A stretch of DNA of 64,000 nt, from contig NZ_CP034539.1 in NCBI RefSeq assembly GCF_003963535.1, forward strand, positions 10,106,001 to 10,170,000, written 5' to 3'. Positions within the stretch are counted from its first letter, which is position 1, and each line of letters begins with the position of its first letter. Position numbers and translations under genes: made by a program. This document shows positions 36,732 to 44,984 of the stretch, piece after piece. This DNA comes from Streptomyces cyaneochromogenes (GTDB lineage Bacteria > Actinomycetota > Actinomycetes > Streptomycetales > Streptomycetaceae). A model generated the notes under the pieces. It was not told the DNA's origin and did not search any database. It was given only the letters and a program-made list of their open reading frames with translations.

Positions 36732-36973
36732 TCGCCCGCCGCACGCGGTCGGCGACGGTGCGGGGGTGCTCGAGGACGGCGGGGCCGGCGTCGAGGGGGA
36801 GGGAGGTCGGCGCCCGCGGCCAGGCGGTAGCCGCGGTCGATGTCGCGGTGGACAGTGCGCACGGTGAAACCCAGGCGGTCGGCGAGGTCCGCGCCGGACC
36901 ACCCTCGGCGTGTCTGCAGCAGGGGCAGCAGCCGCAGCACGCGGGAGGTCGTGTCACTCGTCGTGATCTCCAC
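36707..36973 (-). pseudogene. YafY/WYL-type regulator remnant
   Basis: From the GTG at 36973 the product starts with an HTH_11 domain, SRVLRLLPLLQTRRGWSGADLADRLGFTVRTVHRDIDR. This runs directly into GYRLAAGADLPP, so the short wing region normally between them is deleted. The frame then shifts, and the WYL ligand domain is absent. The gene is divergent from the NADP-binding oxidoreductase, which such YafY regulators often repress. An inverted repeat remains in the gap. Confidence 0.7.
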
Positions 36974-36987
36974 TCTGCCCGTGCCAA

Positions 36988-37004
36988 AGGACAGAAGCTG
37001 TCCT
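36988..37004. promoter_or_regulatory. Inverted repeat AGGACA-N5-TGTCCT
   Basis: Perfect 6-base arms (36988-36993 and 36999-37004) lie between the regulator remnant and the oxidoreductase. GAAGCTGTCC recurs at 36994-37003 and 37021-37030. This is a likely operator of the lost YafY-type regulator. Confidence 0.6.
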
Positions 37005-37054
37005 AAAGCCCTCCTACTGTGAAGCTGTCCGCAGGAACAACACCGGAGGAATGC

Positions 37055-37768
37055 ATGGGAATCGCTGTTCTCGGTACGGGTGGCGGCGCTCGGGCCCACA
37101 TCGCGAAACTCGCCGAGCTCGGTCACGAGGTCCACGTCGGCACACGAGATCCCAGGGCCACCCTCGCGCGCACCGAGCCCGACATGATGGGCAACCCGCC
37201 GTTCGGCGCCTGGCTCGCCGACCACCCCGGAATCCAGATGCACACCTTCGCGGATGCCGCCGAGCGGGCGGCGGAGCTGGTCATCAGCGGCATCGACGGC
37301 CACAACGCGGTCGCCGCCCTGTCCGCCGCGGCGGAGCAGCTGGCGACCAAGACGCTCGTCGACTACGCCGTGCCGTACATCTACAACCCCGACCTGGAGC
37401 ATCCCTGGCCCACACCCTGGGGCACGATGCCGAAGCTCGACCCGTGCGACACCGACAGCCTCGCCGAGCGGATCCAGCGCGCGCTGCCGCGGACGAAGGT
37501 CGTCAAGGCGTTCGTCACGCAGGAGCAGGACACCGTCGTCGACCCGAAGGGCGTCGGGGCGGGCGAGCACACGATGTTCATCGCGGGCGAGCACACCGAC
37601 GCCAAGGCGGCCGTCACCGACCTGCTCAAGGCCTACGGCTGGACCGACATCCTCGACCTGGGCCCGCTGGTCTCCGCCCGCGGCATGGAGATGTACGCCC
37701 ACATGCACTCCGCCATCGGCTTCGCCCTCGGATTCGGCACCCACTTCGGCATCAAGGTCGTCCGCTGA
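37055..37768 (+). CDS. NADP-binding oxidoreductase (F420H2:NADP reductase-like)
   Basis: A 237-residue Rossmann protein of the NADPH-dependent F420 reductase (NPD/coenzyme F420) fold group. It begins MGIAVLGTGGGARAHIAKLAELGHEVHVGTRDP, where the Arg after the second strand suggests NADP preference. KAFVTQEQDTVVDP and TDILDLGPLVSARGMEM fit the C-terminal fold. Streptomyces has many such paralogues without assigned substrates. ATG 37055 follows GGAGGA. A decayed YafY-type regulator lies divergently upstream. Confidence 0.8.
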   Translation: MGIAVLGTGGGARAHIAKLAELGHEVHVGTRDPRATLARTEPDMMGNPPFGAWLADHPGIQMHTFADAAERAAELVISGIDGHNAVAALSAAAEQLATKTLVDYAVPYIYNPDLEHPWPTPWGTMPKLDPCDTDSLAERIQRALPRTKVVKAFVTQEQDTVVDPKGVGAGEHTMFIAGEHTDAKAAVTDLLKAYGWTDILDLGPLVSARGMEMYAHMHSAIGFALGFGTHFGIKVVR

Positions 37769-37949
37769 ACGGTGGGGCACGGCCGCGGCCGGGTCCAGAA
37801 TCTCCGCCGGGCGGGTGAATGTCGTCACCGGCGTGAGGCCGTGGACCGCCGTTACGGATGGCCCCCGCCGACGAGTGCCAGCGGGGGCGTTCGCTTCACA
37901 CCGTTGCCCGTACCACCGCCGGTGATCGGTGGCCCGGGAGGGCCGAGCG

Positions 37950-38717
37950 TCAGGCGTACGGATCGAAGGGGATGCCGGACGGCTTCGCGTGGTCCAGGGC
38001 CCACTGGAAGTCGCCGTCGTCGATCTTGACGGTCGCCGAGCCGAAATCCGCGCTCATGAGCTTGTCGCGGTAGCCGGCCGGGAAGCCGTTCCAGCCGACG
38101 AGGCGCGGGTAGAACCAGTTGCCCGTGGCGTTCTCCGCCGGTTCGTCGTTGCCGTTGGCGAAACGGAAGCAGTGACTCGAGACGCCGTCCTTGTGATAGA
38201 CGATCTTCGGGTGGGTGCCGTCGAAGCGGATCGCCGAACGGGCGGCCACCTGGTAGGTGTTGTGCTGGGACACAGACACGTACTGGACCTCGTTGTTGTG
38301 GATCCACACGATGACGTGCTCCCAGTCATGGGTGTGACCGAGGGCCGCCGGACCGAGGGTGATCTGGTCCTTCTCGAAGTAGCTGGCGTACATCACCGCG
38401 CACCAGCCGTTGTTGCACTTCGAGCGCGAGTAGGTGTTGGCGTTGGCCAGCTGGGCGTAGTCGTGGCACTTGCCGTTGACGTCGCCGCCGAGCTTCAGGC
38501 CCGGGTTGAGGGTGCCGTCGGTGCCGATGGCGGCGGTGGCGTAGCAGCCGTCACCGTCGTAGTCGTAGGCGGGGGAGAAGGTCTGATCCAGGCCGTCCGC
38601 GTTCTGCGGCAGCAGGGTCAGGACGTTCGCGTGGGCGGTCGCCGGGACCGCGATCACGAGCGTCAGCGCTCCGACCGCTCCGAGGAGGACTTTGGCGAGG
38701 GGCCTCAACTTGCGCAT
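37950..38717 (-). CDS. NPP1 family necrosis-inducing-like secreted protein
   Basis: A 255-residue secreted protein with a signal peptide (about residues 1-30, ending ATAHA). The central GHTHDWEHVIVWI corresponds to the GHRHDWE heptapeptide of necrosis- and ethylene-inducing peptide 1-like proteins (NLPs), with Thr at the third position. Asp and Glu of this motif coordinate the divalent metal needed for cytolysis. NLPs bind plant sphingolipids and kill dicot cells, though many bacterial members are untested. It sits next to chitinase genes; AAGGAGT precedes the ATG. Confidence 0.88.
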   Translation of the reverse strand: MRKLRPLAKVLLGAVGALTLVIAVPATAHANVLTLLPQNADGLDQTFSPAYDYDGDGCYATAAIGTDGTLNPGLKLGGDVNGKCHDYAQLANANTYSRSKCNNGWCAVMYASYFEKDQITLGPAALGHTHDWEHVIVWIHNNEVQYVSVSQHNTYQVAARSAIRFDGTHPKIVYHKDGVSSHCFRFANGNDEPAENATGNWFYPRLVGWNGFPAGYRDKLMSADFGSATVKIDDGDFQWALDHAKPSGIPFDPYA

Positions 38718-38743
38718 CTCGACTCCTTGTTGAGTGCCGGTCG

Positions 38744-39859
38744 TCAGCAGTAGAGGTTGCCGCCCGGGGAGACGCCGAGGATCGAGGTGAATCGGTTGTA
38801 GGCGTCCACGCGGCTCTGTACCTGGGCGGGGTTTTTGCCGTCGCATTCGAGGGAGCCGTTGATGGAGCGGATGGTCTGGCCGAAGCCGGCCTGGTTGACC
38901 ATGGCGTTGTGGGGGGTCATGGTGCCGGGGCCGGTCTGGGTGTTCCAGTACCACAGGCCGGTTTTCCAGGCGACGGGTGCTTCGTTCTGTACGCGCCAGG
39001 GGTTGTTGAGCAGGTCGATGCCGAGGGCGTCGCCGGCGGCCTTGTAGTTGAAGTTCCAGCTGAGCTGGATGGGTCCGCGTCCGTAGTAGGCGGCCTGGCC
39101 GGCGGGGCAGCCGTAGGGCTGGTTCCAGTCGCAGTAGTGGGGGTAGTTGGCCTGGTTCTGTTCGACGATGTGGACGAGTCCGCCGGTCTCGTGGTTGACG
39201 TTGGCGAGGAAGGCGGCTGCTTCCTGTTTCTTGACCGTGTCGCTGCCGGTGTTGGCGAAGCCGGGGTAGGCGCTGAGGGCGGAGGTGAGGCCGCTGTATG
39301 TGTAGAAGGAGTTCCGGTTCGGGAACATCTGGTTGAACTGCGCCTCGCTGACGACGAAGCCTGACGGGTTGCCGCCGCCTCCGCTCGCGGGCGCGTTCCA
39401 CTTCTGGTTCGCGGCGCCGGTGCAGGTCCAGATCTGCAGGCGGGTGCCGTTGGCGCTGTTGTTGTCCCGGACGTCCAGGCACTTGTTCGCGGCGGGGTTG
39501 ACGACGTCGCGCGCCGCGCTGACCACCCACTGCTGGTTGGCGCCGCCCGAACAGTCCCACAGCTGGACCGCCGCGCCGTCGGCGGTACTGCGGTCGACGA
39601 CGTCCAGGCACTTGCCGAGTGCGCGCAGGGTCCCGTCACCGGGGTTGGACCAGGTCTGGGCGCCGGTGCCGTTGCAGTCGTAGAGCTGTACGGCGGTGCC
39701 GTTGGCGCTGGAGGCACCCGCCACGTCGACGCACTTGCCGGCGAGTCCGCTGATCGTGCCGTCGGCGGCCTGGGCGGGGGTCACGGTGAACAGAGTGGTG
39801 AGGAGGGCGGAGAGAACGGCGAGGACCGCGAGGCGGGGTCTGCGCTGGGTCAGGGACAT
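38744..39859 (-). CDS. GH19 chitinase with CBM13 ricin-type lectin domain
   Basis: A 371-residue secreted enzyme. A signal peptide (1-32) precedes a ricin B-type CBM13 domain (about 33-155) with repeated QxW triplets (GAQTW, NQQW, NQKW). The GH19 catalytic domain (about 165-371) includes ANVNHETGGLVHIVEQ, in which Glu of HETGG is the acid catalyst, and AYYGRGPIQLSWNFNY. It hydrolyses chitin with inversion. It is 26 bases upstream of the NPP1-type gene in the same direction, so the two may be cotranscribed. Confidence 0.92.
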   Translation of the reverse strand: MSLTQRRPRLAVLAVLSALLTTLFTVTPAQAADGTISGLAGKCVDVAGASSANGTAVQLYDCNGTGAQTWSNPGDGTLRALGKCLDVVDRSTADGAAVQLWDCSGGANQQWVVSAARDVVNPAANKCLDVRDNNSANGTRLQIWTCTGAANQKWNAPASGGGGNPSGFVVSEAQFNQMFPNRNSFYTYSGLTSALSAYPGFANTGSDTVKKQEAAAFLANVNHETGGLVHIVEQNQANYPHYCDWNQPYGCPAGQAAYYGRGPIQLSWNFNYKAAGDALGIDLLNNPWRVQNEAPVAWKTGLWYWNTQTGPGTMTPHNAMVNQAGFGQTIRSINGSLECDGKNPAQVQSRVDAYNRFTSILGVSPGGNLYC

Positions 39860-39947
39860 GGCTGAGGACGCTCCTTGGGGGTGTCGGGGGGTGGGTCGGC
39901 CGCCCCTCGGGCGGAGCGGCGGCCGACGGCGGAGCTGGATTGAAGCG

Positions 39948-42164
39948 CTACGGGTAGCTCGTCAGATTGGCCACGTTGGTCGTGGAGTTGGACGGACCAC
40001 CGGTGTTGTTGACGACGTGCCGGATGGTGCCCGTGCCGCCGAGCGAGACCGTCACCATGCTGGTGAAGCGGACGCCCCCGTTGCTCGGTGCCTCGATGGC
40101 ACGCTCGGCGACGACGCTCGGGTTGACGTTGAAGTAGCAGTAGCTGCCGAACCCGTAGACCTGGTGGCTGGTGACCGAGTCGGCGACCTTGTAGGCGGCG
40201 TAGCCCTGCGTCGAGCCGTTCATCCAGGACGCCTGGTTCGGTGGGTCGTACGGCATCTCGTTCTGGTAGAAGTACGTCCGCCCGCCGTTGCCGTTCCAGA
40301 CGGTCTGGTGCTTCTGGTAGTGCTCGACGAACAGGCCGTACGCGGTGACGTTGTCACCGTTGACGATCAGGCCGGTGTCGCCGGTGTTGGTGGTCCAGCC
40401 GACGCCGTTGCCGTGGTCGGCGCGCCAGATCCAGGTGTGGTCGGCGATGACGTTGTCGCTGTTGATCACCAGGCTGGTGGTCGCCTTGCCGACGGCGGCG
40501 CCGCCGACGCGGAAGTACACGTCGTGCAGGGACGTCGGGTTGGCGGCGTGCGAGGCGGAGGAGTTGCCGGGGCCGACCTCCACGAGGGTGCCGGAGTTGG
40601 TCGTGCCGGCGTCGAAGAGCACACCGGCGATCTTGACGCCGTCGACGTCGGCCACCCGCATGGCGGTGACGCCGTTGTCCGGGATGAAGGTCGACAGGCC
40701 CAGGCCCAGGACGACGGTGTCGGCGCGGTTGACCTGAAGCGTCTGGTCGAGGTGGTAGACACCGGGGGTGACCAGCAGGTTCAGGCCCGAGGCCAGTGCG
40801 GAGTTGATCTGCGCGGCGGTGGCGCCCGGCCGCACGATGTAGAACCGGCTCAGCGGGAGCGAGCTGCCCGAGGCGCCGTTCGCCCAGCTGATGCCGTTGG
40901 AGTTGGCCCGCGGTGCCGGCACGAACACCTGGTAGGCACCGTTCTCGTCGACGTACAGGAACGGCTTCTCCCTGCTGACCGGGGACTGCGCGACCGTGGT
41001 GTACGGCGGGCTGGGGAATTGGGTGGCCGGGACGCCCTGGCTGCCGACGAAGACCATGTTCCAGTTGGAGCCGGTCCAGCTGCCGAGCTGGGAGTTGCGG
41101 GTCAGCCACTGCTGCTGGCTGCCGGAGTTGACCTGACCGTCGATCTTGGTGTCGGCGAACAGGCCGCCGCTGGACCAGCCGTTGTCGTCCAGGGCGAGGT
41201 TGCCGCGCAGATGCATCCGGCGGTACGCCGAGGCTTGCGAGACCGCCCAACGGTCGGTGCCGCTCGTCGGGTTGACGGACAGGTTCTCGGCGCCGCGCCA
41301 GAAGTTCTGCGTCGCGTTGCCCTGGAACCAGTCGGCCTCCGCGTGTACCGCCCCGTTGATCGTGACCGCGTCCGGGGACAGGCCGAGACCGGCGACCTGG
41401 GTGTAGAAGCCGACGTTGACGTCCGCGTTGTAGGAGCCCGGCTTGAACAGGACCGCGTAGCGCTGGGAGCCGAACTGGTTGGTCTCCTGCTGCTGGAAGA
41501 TGGTGTTGAGCCTGCTCTGGATCGTGGACGCCGACATGGACGGGTCGAAGACGGCGACGTTCGGGCCGAGGTCCGGAGTGGTGCCGGACTGGGTCACGGG
41601 GACCACCTGGAAACGTTGGGCGGCGCTGCCGTTGCAGGTGTACTGCACGAACTGCACGCTGTCCGCGGTCGAGGCGCCGGGGTCGTCCAGGCACTTGCCG
41701 CTGTTGCGGTTGACGAAGCGGTAGGCGCCACCGCCTTCGTGGACGGGCAGCCACTGCTGGTTGGCGCCGCCGCCGTAGGTCCACAGGTGTACGGGCGCGT
41801 TGTCTGCCGTGGAGACGTCGGCGACGTCCACGACCTGGTTGGCGTTGTTGCGGTTGTTGATACGGACATAGCCGTCGCTGGTGGTGGTGAAGCTCCACTG
41901 CTGGGCCGTGGAGCCGTTGCACGAGTACTGCTGCACGACGGTGCCGTTGGCGGAGGCCGCCGACCGGGCGTCCAGGCAGCGGCCGCTCGCGGCGTTCATG
42001 ACGGTCGCGAAATCGGTGGGCAGCGCGGCGGCCGCGCTCTCCGCCGCAGGCGCCGCGGTGAGCAGGGAGGCGACGGCTGCCGCGGTGACCACCGCGGAAG
42101 CGGTTGATCTGCGGCGGCGCTTGAGTACGGAGCGCAAGGATACGGAGCGCAAAGAGGTGAGCAC
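39948..42164 (-). CDS. Secreted CBM13 plus right-handed beta-helix protein (GH55-like)
   Basis: A 738-residue secreted protein; the GTG at 42164 follows AAGGAG. After the signal peptide come a ricin-type CBM13 (about residues 55-205) and a long domain containing VLFKPGSYNADVNVGFYTQV, LLVTPGVYHLDQTLQV and ADHTWIWRADHGNGVGW. These are repeat features of pectate-lyase-3/GH55-type beta helices. Relatives are sometimes labelled adenylyl cyclase, for which I see no motif. A beta-glucan or related polysaccharide is the likely target, but the activity is unproven. Confidence 0.75.
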   Translation of the reverse strand: MLTSLRSVSLRSVLKRRRRSTASAVVTAAAVASLLTAAPAAESAAAALPTDFATVMNAASGRCLDARSAASANGTVVQQYSCNGSTAQQWSFTTTSDGYVRINNRNNANQVVDVADVSTADNAPVHLWTYGGGANQQWLPVHEGGGAYRFVNRNSGKCLDDPGASTADSVQFVQYTCNGSAAQRFQVVPVTQSGTTPDLGPNVAVFDPSMSASTIQSRLNTIFQQQETNQFGSQRYAVLFKPGSYNADVNVGFYTQVAGLGLSPDAVTINGAVHAEADWFQGNATQNFWRGAENLSVNPTSGTDRWAVSQASAYRRMHLRGNLALDDNGWSSGGLFADTKIDGQVNSGSQQQWLTRNSQLGSWTGSNWNMVFVGSQGVPATQFPSPPYTTVAQSPVSREKPFLYVDENGAYQVFVPAPRANSNGISWANGASGSSLPLSRFYIVRPGATAAQINSALASGLNLLVTPGVYHLDQTLQVNRADTVVLGLGLSTFIPDNGVTAMRVADVDGVKIAGVLFDAGTTNSGTLVEVGPGNSSASHAANPTSLHDVYFRVGGAAVGKATTSLVINSDNVIADHTWIWRADHGNGVGWTTNTGDTGLIVNGDNVTAYGLFVEHYQKHQTVWNGNGGRTYFYQNEMPYDPPNQASWMNGSTQGYAAYKVADSVTSHQVYGFGSYCYFNVNPSVVAERAIEAPSNGGVRFTSMVTVSLGGTGTIRHVVNNTGGPSNSTTNVANLTSYP

Positions 42165-42196
42165 GGGTTCTCCTTGCCGAAGGAGCGCGGGTGGTT

Positions 42197-42228
42197 GGGG
42201 GGAGTGGGAGTGGGAGTGGGGGTGGGGG
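42197..42228. repeat. G-rich tract with five G-runs
   Basis: Five runs of three or more G (42197-42202, 42206-42208, 42212-42214, 42218-42222, 42224-42228) separated by short linkers fit a G-quadruplex pattern on the plus strand. It lies between two minus-strand hydrolase genes, just past the GH18 stop, where it may act in transcript ending. Confidence 0.6.
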
Positions 42229-42235
42229 TGCTGGA

Positions 42236-43231
42236 TCAGCCGGTGTACGCCGCGAAGACGCGGGTGTAGTCCCAGTCGGACTGGCTCACGCCGGAGCAGC
42301 TGTCGGCGGGGCCGCCGGTGCACGGGCGGTCGCGGTTGGCGGACCAGAACGTCAGCCGGGCCAGGTGGTGCTGCTGGGCGTAGGCGAGCATCGTGCGGAA
42401 GTCGGCGACCGTGACGGTCTCGCCCTGGTCGGTGATGCCGTTCATCGACGAGATGCCCATGAGCCGGTAGGCCTGGTCGTCGCTGTAGCCGTAGGCGTTC
42501 TTCAGCGCGTTCTTGAGGCCTTCGGCGGCCCGCGTGCTGAGGTTGCCCATGTTCTGGCCGACCCCGCCGAAGTTGAACGGCATGATCGTCCAGGCGTCCA
42601 CGGTCAGACCGGATGAGGCGGCGCGGTTGATCAGGCTGGTGTCGGGGCCGCTCTGCCCGGTGCCGATGGTGACGTAGACCTTGAGGCCGGGGTTGTTGTT
42701 CTTCACGGCCTTGAGCGCGTCGACGGTGCGCTGTTGCACGGTGGGGCTGTCGTAGGCGTCGGCCTCGAGATCGATGTCGATCGCCTTGAGCCCGAACGCG
42801 GTGATCACCCTCTGGTAGGCGGCGGCCAGTTCGCTCGCGCTGGAGCAGGAGCTCTCCAGCTTGTTACCGCTCCACCCGCCGAAGGACGGGACGACGTCGC
42901 CGCCGTTCGCCCGCACGGTGTTGATCGTCTGCTGGTCGACACCGCCGGTCAGCGCCCGGCTGCCGTCCCACCGCGGGTTGCAGTAGCCGTTGCTGAGCAC
43001 GAAGGCGAGGGTGAAGTACCTGACCCCGGTGGCGTTGGTGACCGTGGTGGGGTTCGGCGGGCTGCCCCAGCCGTTGTAGAGGTACGGCGCCACGGCTGCC
43101 GACGTGAACGGGGCGGCGTCGTCGGGGCTGGTGATGGTGCCGGTGCCGGCCTGCGCGGGTGGCGTGCCGAGCAGGCCGGTGGCGAGGGAGAGAGCGGCGA
43201 GAGAGACAGCCGTGGGGAGAGGTCTGGGCAT
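42236..43231 (-). CDS. GH18 chitinase
   Basis: A 331-residue secreted single-domain GH18 enzyme. A signal peptide (1-28) is followed by a TIM barrel beginning VAPYLYNGWGSPPN. The catalytic DxxDxDxE region reads LKAIDIDLEAD, with Glu as acid, and VVPSFGGWSG is the preceding conserved strand. There is no binding module, unlike its neighbours. A DasR-like box lies about 100 bases upstream, linking it to N-acetylglucosamine control. Confidence 0.9.
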   Translation of the reverse strand: MPRPLPTAVSLAALSLATGLLGTPPAQAGTGTITSPDDAAPFTSAAVAPYLYNGWGSPPNPTTVTNATGVRYFTLAFVLSNGYCNPRWDGSRALTGGVDQQTINTVRANGGDVVPSFGGWSGNKLESSCSSASELAAAYQRVITAFGLKAIDIDLEADAYDSPTVQQRTVDALKAVKNNNPGLKVYVTIGTGQSGPDTSLINRAASSGLTVDAWTIMPFNFGGVGQNMGNLSTRAAEGLKNALKNAYGYSDDQAYRLMGISSMNGITDQGETVTVADFRTMLAYAQQHHLARLTFWSANRDRPCTGGPADSCSGVSQSDWDYTRVFAAYTG

Positions 43232-43584
43232 GGGTGCAGAGGCCCTTCGTGGGGGGTGAACAACCGAGGCCGCGTTTACCGCATGAACGGTGAATGCGGC
43301 ACGCGCTGCGATGCTGACCCGTGAACCTAAAGGTCTGGACCACTTTCGTCAATACGTGAAGTAAGGCTTGAGGGAAGTGGGTTACGGCTTCCGGCCAGCT
43401 GTCGGTCGCCAGCTCCGGATGATCGGCCTGCCACTGCTGGGTGAAGGGGGTGACCGTCGCTCGTCCGCGCCGGGGCCCGCTTCGAACGCCCCAAAACCCC
43501 CTCACGGCATGAACTGCCTCAACGGGTCCGTAGAATCTGACATCTGCTGGTTACTGGACTTCCTCAACACGCAGGTGGCCTACC
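43232..43584. other. Intergenic region with the chitinase promoter
   Basis: The 353-base divergent gap between the GH18 and acetyltransferase genes holds the DasR-like box at 43329-43344. Bases 43370-43500 can be read on the minus strand as protein-like sequence, but with no recognisable family or start. Nothing else is supported. Confidence 0.5.
43329..43344 (-). promoter_or_regulatory. DasR-responsive element-like box
   Basis: AAAGGTCTGGACCACT closely matches the known dre consensus ACTGGTCTAGACCACT, differing at three positions, and contains the 10-base palindrome GGTCnGGACC-type core. DasR is the GntR-family repressor of chitin and N-acetylglucosamine genes in Streptomyces. Its position 98 bases upstream of the chitinase start is typical. 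Confidence 0.7.
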
Positions 43585-44223
43585 GTGCGTGAACCGCACC
43601 CGCTCCTCACCTACTTCATGGACGCTGCCGACGGTTGCTTCCCACCGGTCGACGGCCGGGTGACGGTGCTGCCGCCCCTGCCTGGGGGGCTCGAATGCTC
43701 GGTCGCCTTCACCGGTCACGCCGTCGTCGCCACCGCCATGACCAACCAGGCCGTATACGCCGCGGGCCCGGACGGCTTCGGCGAGTCGCTGTCTGCGGAC
43801 TTCCTGCGCCACCTCGCCGGACCCACGGGCTGGATCGGCGTCACCGACGCCACACTCACGGCCCGCGGCACCGGCGGCCCCCCGCGTCTGACGGAGCTGA
43901 CCGACGCAGACGACCATCCGCGTGTCCGCCACGCCCTGTGGCTGCGGACAAACGTCCAGGTCTACGGTGACGAACGTGGCCTCATCACCCTGGCCGACGG
44001 ACTCGCCGGGCGGCGAGAGCTGAGTATCGAACTCCACCGCGCTCAGTACGGCAGCCGCGGACATGGGCGGTCGCTCCTCTCCGATGCCCTTTCGCTGGTC
44101 CCGGAAGGCGAACCGGTCTTCGCCGCGGTTTCCCCGGGCAATGCCCGTTCCCTGCGCGTTTTCCTCGCGTGCGGGTTCACGCCCATCGGCAGCGAGGTTC
44201 TGCTGCGTCCCGAGCGGGGGTAG
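43585..44223 (+). CDS. GNAT family acetyltransferase-like protein
   Basis: A 212-residue protein with a GNAT fold in its C-terminal half: YGSRGHGRSLLSDAL fits the acetyl-CoA pyrophosphate loop (R/QxxGxG/A), and SPGNARSLRVFLACGFTPIGSEVLL is the last strand pair. The N-terminal half is not recognised. The GTG at 43585 has only a weak AGGTGG upstream. The substrate is unknown. Confidence 0.75.
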   Translation: MREPHPLLTYFMDAADGCFPPVDGRVTVLPPLPGGLECSVAFTGHAVVATAMTNQAVYAAGPDGFGESLSADFLRHLAGPTGWIGVTDATLTARGTGGPPRLTELTDADDHPRVRHALWLRTNVQVYGDERGLITLADGLAGRRELSIELHRAQYGSRGHGRSLLSDALSLVPEGEPVFAAVSPGNARSLRVFLACGFTPIGSEVLLRPERG

Positions 44224-44282
44224 CCGGCCTCGGCCGCGGTGGCGTCCTCGAAGGTGGCCGTCACCTAGGGGATTTCGTTGGA

Positions 44283-44948
44283 TCACCGGGCGGACCGCAG
44301 GAAGATGCCGGCAATGTGGAGTCCGGCCAGGTAGATGGTCGCGGTCTTCTCGTAGCGGGTCGCGATGCCTCGCCACTGTTTCAAGCGGTTGATGCACCGC
44401 TCGACGGTGTTGCGCTGCTTGTAGGCCTCAGGGCCGAAGGCCGGTGGTCTGCCGCCCGGCTGCTCCGCCGCAGGCGGTGGCCTCGCTGATCCGCCGGGAC
44501 CGGGATCACCGCCCGGATGCCGCGGTTGCGCAGGTGGTCGCGGATCGCGCGAGATGAGTAGGCCTTGTCCGCAAGGACCATGACGTCGGTGAAGGCGGGA
44601 GCGTCACCGGCCTGTCCGGCGGTGAGAATGAACGCCAGTGGCCGGCAGCGGGCATCGGCTGCCAGGTGGATCTTGGTGGTCAGCCCGCCGCGGGACCGGC
44701 CGATGGCGTGGTCGGCCGGCTCGCCAACAGGGGCCCTTTTTGCGGGCCCCGGCCGCGTGCTGGTGAGCTCACGCGACGATCGTGGAGTCCACAGACACGG
44801 CCCAGGCCAGGTCCTCATCGGCGTCGGCCTGAGCCATCAGCGCGGTGAACACCCTCCCCCCGCTTCGGCGTCCGGTCCGGGAGCAACGGCTCGATCCGAG
44901 CCCACTGCGCAGGTCGAACGGGATAGGGCAGGACCGGCTCCGTACGCG
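44283..44948 (-). mobile_element. IS5-type transposase remnant
   Basis: Pieces of a DDE transposase lie in several frames: ARIEPLLPDRTPKRGG at the N-terminal end, AVSVDST, then HAIGRSRGGLTTKIHLAADA and VLADKAYSSRAIRDHLRNRG, and finally YKQRNTVERCINRLKQWRGIATRYEK. About 18 residues expected between DVM and VLADKAY are missing, and frameshifts break the gene at both ends. Terminal inverted repeats could not be delimited. The element is inactive. Confidence 0.8.
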
Positions 44949-44984
44949 CCCTGCCGGCCACGAGGCAGCTGTCAGCAGGAGTCC

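Noticed and set aside
39940..39953. GAAGCGCTAC resembling the LacI-type operator
   Set aside because: Only half of the palindrome matches, and it lies at the 3' end of a gene.
39696..42107. 803-codon plus-strand open frame
   Set aside because: Opposes the CBM13 beta-helix gene, whose minus-strand product has clear domains.
43370..43505. Protein-like minus-strand reading upstream of the GH18 gene
   Set aside because: No ribosome binding site or recognisable family; it continues out of frame into the chitinase gene.
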